This document shows, in pieces, positions 14,062-16,256 of a DNA stretch of 16,256 nt. Numbering within the stretch: position 1 is the stretch's first letter; each line of letters starts with the position of its first letter. The notes beneath the pieces were generated by a model. It ran no database searches, was not told the origin of the DNA, and saw nothing but the letters and a program-made list of their open reading frames with translations. Source of the DNA: F23-D06 sp963603365 (GTDB lineage: Bacteria > Bacteroidota > Bacteroidia > Bacteroidales > WCHB1-69); NCBI GenBank assembly GCA_963603365.1, contig CAVCMI010000005.1, positions 1-16,256 of the forward strand, read 5' to 3'. Made by a program: the position numbers and the translations under genes.

Positions 14062-16110
14062 TTATTTTACAGTGCTTCCCTCCTTGACGGCTTTCTGCGG
14101 TGTCATAAGTGACAACGTACCGTCGGCATTCTCTGCCATCAGTATCATGCCGTGCGACTCCACCCCCTTGATGTTCTTGGGCGCAAGGTTCACCAACATG
14201 AGCACCTGCTTGCCTACCAGTTTCTCCGGCTCGTAATATTCGGCTATGCCTGAAACAATCTCGCGCACGTCGATGCCCGTATTTACTTTCAGTTTTAGCA
14301 GTTTCTTAGTCTTGGCAACCTTTTCGGCGGCCAGCACGGTGACCACGCGGAGGTCTATTTTCTGAAACTCTTCAAACGTGACGGTCTCCTTGGCGGGTGC
14401 GGCCTCGGCGGTATCGATGAGGTTGGATTTCTTAGTGTCCTCCAGTTTTTTGACCTGCCGGGCAACCGTCTCGTCGTCAATCTTCTCGAAGAGGTACTCG
14501 GCAGGATTCAGTTGGCTCCCGGCAGCGAGCAGGTCGGCACGGCCGCTGTCTGTCCAGCACTTGGTGCCGATATTCAAGATGTGCTGCAGTTTTTTTGCGG
14601 TGAATGGCAAGAACGGCTCACACAGTACCGACAACGAGGCGCAGATCTGCAAAGAGAGGTGCAGAATGGTCTTCACCTGCTCCGGGTTCTCTTTCTGTTT
14701 CTTCCACGGCTCCATATCGGTGAGGTACTTGTTGCCGATGCGGGCCAGATTCATCAGTTCCTGCTGTGCCTCGCGGAACTTGTAATGCTCTATAGAGTTG
14801 CCGATCATTTGCGGGAATTGGCTGATTTTCTCCACAATCTCGTTCTCATAGTCCGAGTATGTCCCTTTCTCGGGCACGATGCCACCGTAGTATTTGTGTG
14901 TCAGCACCACCGTTCGGTTCACGAAGTTGCCGAAAATGGCGAGCAGTTCGTTGTTGTTGCGCGCCTGAAAGTCAGCCCAGGTGAAGTCGGCGTCTTTGGT
15001 CTCGGGTGCAATGGCTGTCAAGGTGTAGCGCAGCACGTCCTGCTTGCCGGGAAACTCTGCCAAATATTCATGCGCCCACACCGCCCAGTTGCGCGAAGTG
15101 GAGATTTTGTCGCCCTCGAGGTTAAGGAATTCATTGGCGGGCACATTGTCGGGCAGTATGTAAGAGCCTTCGGCTTTGAGCATGCAGGGGAAGATGATAC
15201 AGTGGAACACGATGTTGTCTTTGCCGATGAAATGCACCAACTTGGTGTTAGGATCTTTCCACCACTCCTCCCAGTTGCCGTTGTTGGCATCTGCCCACTC
15301 CTTAGTGGCGGAGATGTAGCCGATTGGGGCATCAAACCAGACGTAGAGCACCTTGCCGTCTGCTTCGGGCAGGGGCACTTTGACACCCCAGTCCAAATCG
15401 CGGGTTACGGCGCGAGGCTGCAGCCCTTGGTCTATCCACGACTTGCACTGCCCATAAACGGTGGGGCGCCAGTCGTCTTTGTGTCCTTTCAGTATCCACT
15501 CGCGCAACCATGGGTCATACTGGTCCAAGGGCAAGTACCAATGCCGGGTCTCTTTCAATACGGGGGTGCTTCCGCTCAAGGCCGACTTGGGATTGATGAG
15601 GTCAGTGGCGTTGAGCGACGTGCCGCAGGCTTCGCACTGGTCGCCATAGGCATGTTCGTTTTTGCAATGTGGGCAAATACCTGTGATGTAGCGGTCTGCC
15701 AGAAACTGCTGTGCCTCCTCGTCGTAGTATTGTTGGGAGACTTTCTCCACCAATTTGCCGCTCTCATACAGTTTCTTGAAAAAGTGGGAAGCGGTGGCGT
15801 GATGCACGGGGCTGGAGGTTCGGGAATAAATATCGAAAGAGATGCCCAAGTCTTCGAAAGACTTCTTGATAGTATGGTGGTAGCGGTCAACGATGACTTG
15901 CGGGTTAACGCCCTCCTTACGGGCCTTGATGGTGATAGGCACACCATGTTCGTCTGAACCGCCGATGAAAAGCACCTGCTTGCCGTTGTTCCGGAGATAA
16001 CGGGCGTAGATGTCGGCAGGAATATAGACACCGGCAAGGTGTCCAATGTGTATGGGACCGTTGGCGTAGGGCAAAGCTGAAGTAATCGTGTAACGGGCTA
16101 TCTCTTTCAT
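14062..16110 (-). CDS. metG: Methionyl-tRNA synthetase with C-terminal tRNA-binding domain
   Basis: Class I aminoacyl-tRNA synthetase that charges initiator and elongator tRNA-Met; cytoplasmic, probably dimeric through its C-terminus. It has 682 residues, close to E. coli MetG (about 677). The HIGH motif is at residues 21-24 in NGPIHIGHLAG. A zinc knuckle has Cys146, Cys149, Cys159 and Cys162 (CPHC...CEAC). The KMSKS loop appears as KISTS at 335-339. The anticodon-binding helical domain includes FGNFVNRTVVL. A C-terminal EMAPII/Trbp111-type tRNA-binding domain begins near residue 575 with FQKIDLRVVTV and includes NLAPKNIKGVESHGMIL. ATG 16110 fits the expected N-terminus and lies 29 nt after a -7 box. 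The gene is alone on its strand and complete. Confidence 0.98.
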   Translation of the reverse strand: MKEIARYTITSALPYANGPIHIGHLAGVYIPADIYARYLRNNGKQVLFIGGSDEHGVPITIKARKEGVNPQVIVDRYHHTIKKSFEDLGISFDIYSRTSSPVHHATASHFFKKLYESGKLVEKVSQQYYDEEAQQFLADRYITGICPHCKNEHAYGDQCEACGTSLNATDLINPKSALSGSTPVLKETRHWYLPLDQYDPWLREWILKGHKDDWRPTVYGQCKSWIDQGLQPRAVTRDLDWGVKVPLPEADGKVLYVWFDAPIGYISATKEWADANNGNWEEWWKDPNTKLVHFIGKDNIVFHCIIFPCMLKAEGSYILPDNVPANEFLNLEGDKISTSRNWAVWAHEYLAEFPGKQDVLRYTLTAIAPETKDADFTWADFQARNNNELLAIFGNFVNRTVVLTHKYYGGIVPEKGTYSDYENEIVEKISQFPQMIGNSIEHYKFREAQQELMNLARIGNKYLTDMEPWKKQKENPEQVKTILHLSLQICASLSVLCEPFLPFTAKKLQHILNIGTKCWTDSGRADLLAAGSQLNPAEYLFEKIDDETVARQVKKLEDTKKSNLIDTAEAAPAKETVTFEEFQKIDLRVVTVLAAEKVAKTKKLLKLKVNTGIDVREIVSGIAEYYEPEKLVGKQVLMLVNLAPKNIKGVESHGMILMAENADGTLSLMTPQKAVKEGSTVK

Positions 16111-16139
16111 AATCTGTCTGAAAATAATAATATTGGCGG

Positions 16140-16147
16140 CAAAAATA
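16140..16147 (-). promoter_or_regulatory. Bacteroidota -7 promoter element, metG
   Basis: On the minus strand the sequence reads TATTTTTG followed by CCGCC, matching TAnnTTTG. The leader to the metG ATG is short, so there is no room for a T-box or other long riboswitch. Confidence 0.6.
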
Positions 16148-16193
16148 CGAAAAATAAGCGGAGAAGCAGTGCTTAGAACTTAGAGGCGTTACG

Positions 16194-16236
16194 CTAATTC
16201 CTAATTCCTCATTCCTAATTCAACAATTCCTAATTG
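16194..16236. repeat. 7-bp tandem repeat, CTAATTC unit
   Basis: Four consecutive heptamers occur at 16194-16221: CTAATTC, CTAATTC, CTCATTC, CTAATTC. AACAATTC and CTAATTG follow, ending at 16236. The end also forms a short inverted repeat, CAATT/AATTG. It lies upstream of the metG promoter, near the window edge, in A/T-rich non-coding sequence. The function is unknown and it may continue a larger repeat family outside the window. Confidence 0.75.
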
Positions 16237-16256
16237 TACAAATCAGTTCCTGAGGC

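Noticed and set aside
14512..15957. Long open frame (481 codons) on the plus strand, antisense to metG
   Set aside because: It lies wholly opposite the well-conserved metG, has no recognisable domain or promoter, and its composition (Val/Gly/His/Gln-rich) is what the complement of biased codons gives.

Overview
The window looks like an ordinary chromosomal segment of a Bacteroidales bacterium (Prevotella/Bacteroides/Porphyromonas-like; family not resolved). The evidence is fivefold. At least five genes are preceded by the Bacteroidota -7 promoter element TAnnTTTG. Shine-Dalgarno sequences are weak. The 3-phosphoglycerate dehydrogenase is a short form with Lys in place of the catalytic His. 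The pseudouridine synthase carries a long Arg-rich N-terminal tail. Base composition is near half G+C by eye. Coding density is high, there are no gene-free stretches over about 150 bases, and I see no transposase, integrase, phage gene, CRISPR array, toxin-antitoxin pair or defence genes.

Layout: (1) 1-1560: a MATE-family exporter (+), meeting gapA (-) at a strong hairpin. (2) 1580-2690: glyceraldehyde-3-phosphate dehydrogenase (-), divergent from the next operon. (3) 2788-7833 (+): a tightly packed operon of a secreted S41 C-terminal processing protease, DNA primase DnaG, a YitT-family membrane protein and a MIP18/SufT-like Fe-S assembly protein. (4) 7859-10520 (+): an RsuA/RluB-type pseudouridine synthase with a roughly 195-residue basic disordered extension, followed by a U32-family protein; both are probably RNA-modification enzymes. 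(5) 10593-12740 (+): serC-serA, the first two steps of serine synthesis in reverse gene order, closed by an intrinsic terminator. (6) 12741-13971 (+): tRNA-Arg(CCG) starting 2 nt after the terminator stem, then a GT4 glycosyltransferase only 23 nt downstream. (7) 14062-16110 (-): methionyl-tRNA synthetase with its own promoter, followed at the window edge by a 7-bp tandem repeat.

The genes are housekeeping: central carbon and serine metabolism, replication priming, RNA modification and tRNA charging. I did not find a clearly new multi-gene system. The points most worth a second look are the tRNA-Arg with an apparent A19-U56 swap of the G19-C56 tertiary pair, the tRNA/glycosyltransferase arrangement without a visible promoter, the RNA-binding-like tail on the pseudouridine synthase and its pairing with a U32 protein, the Lys-type PGDH, and a shared GCC(GCC) extension after the -7 promoter boxes.
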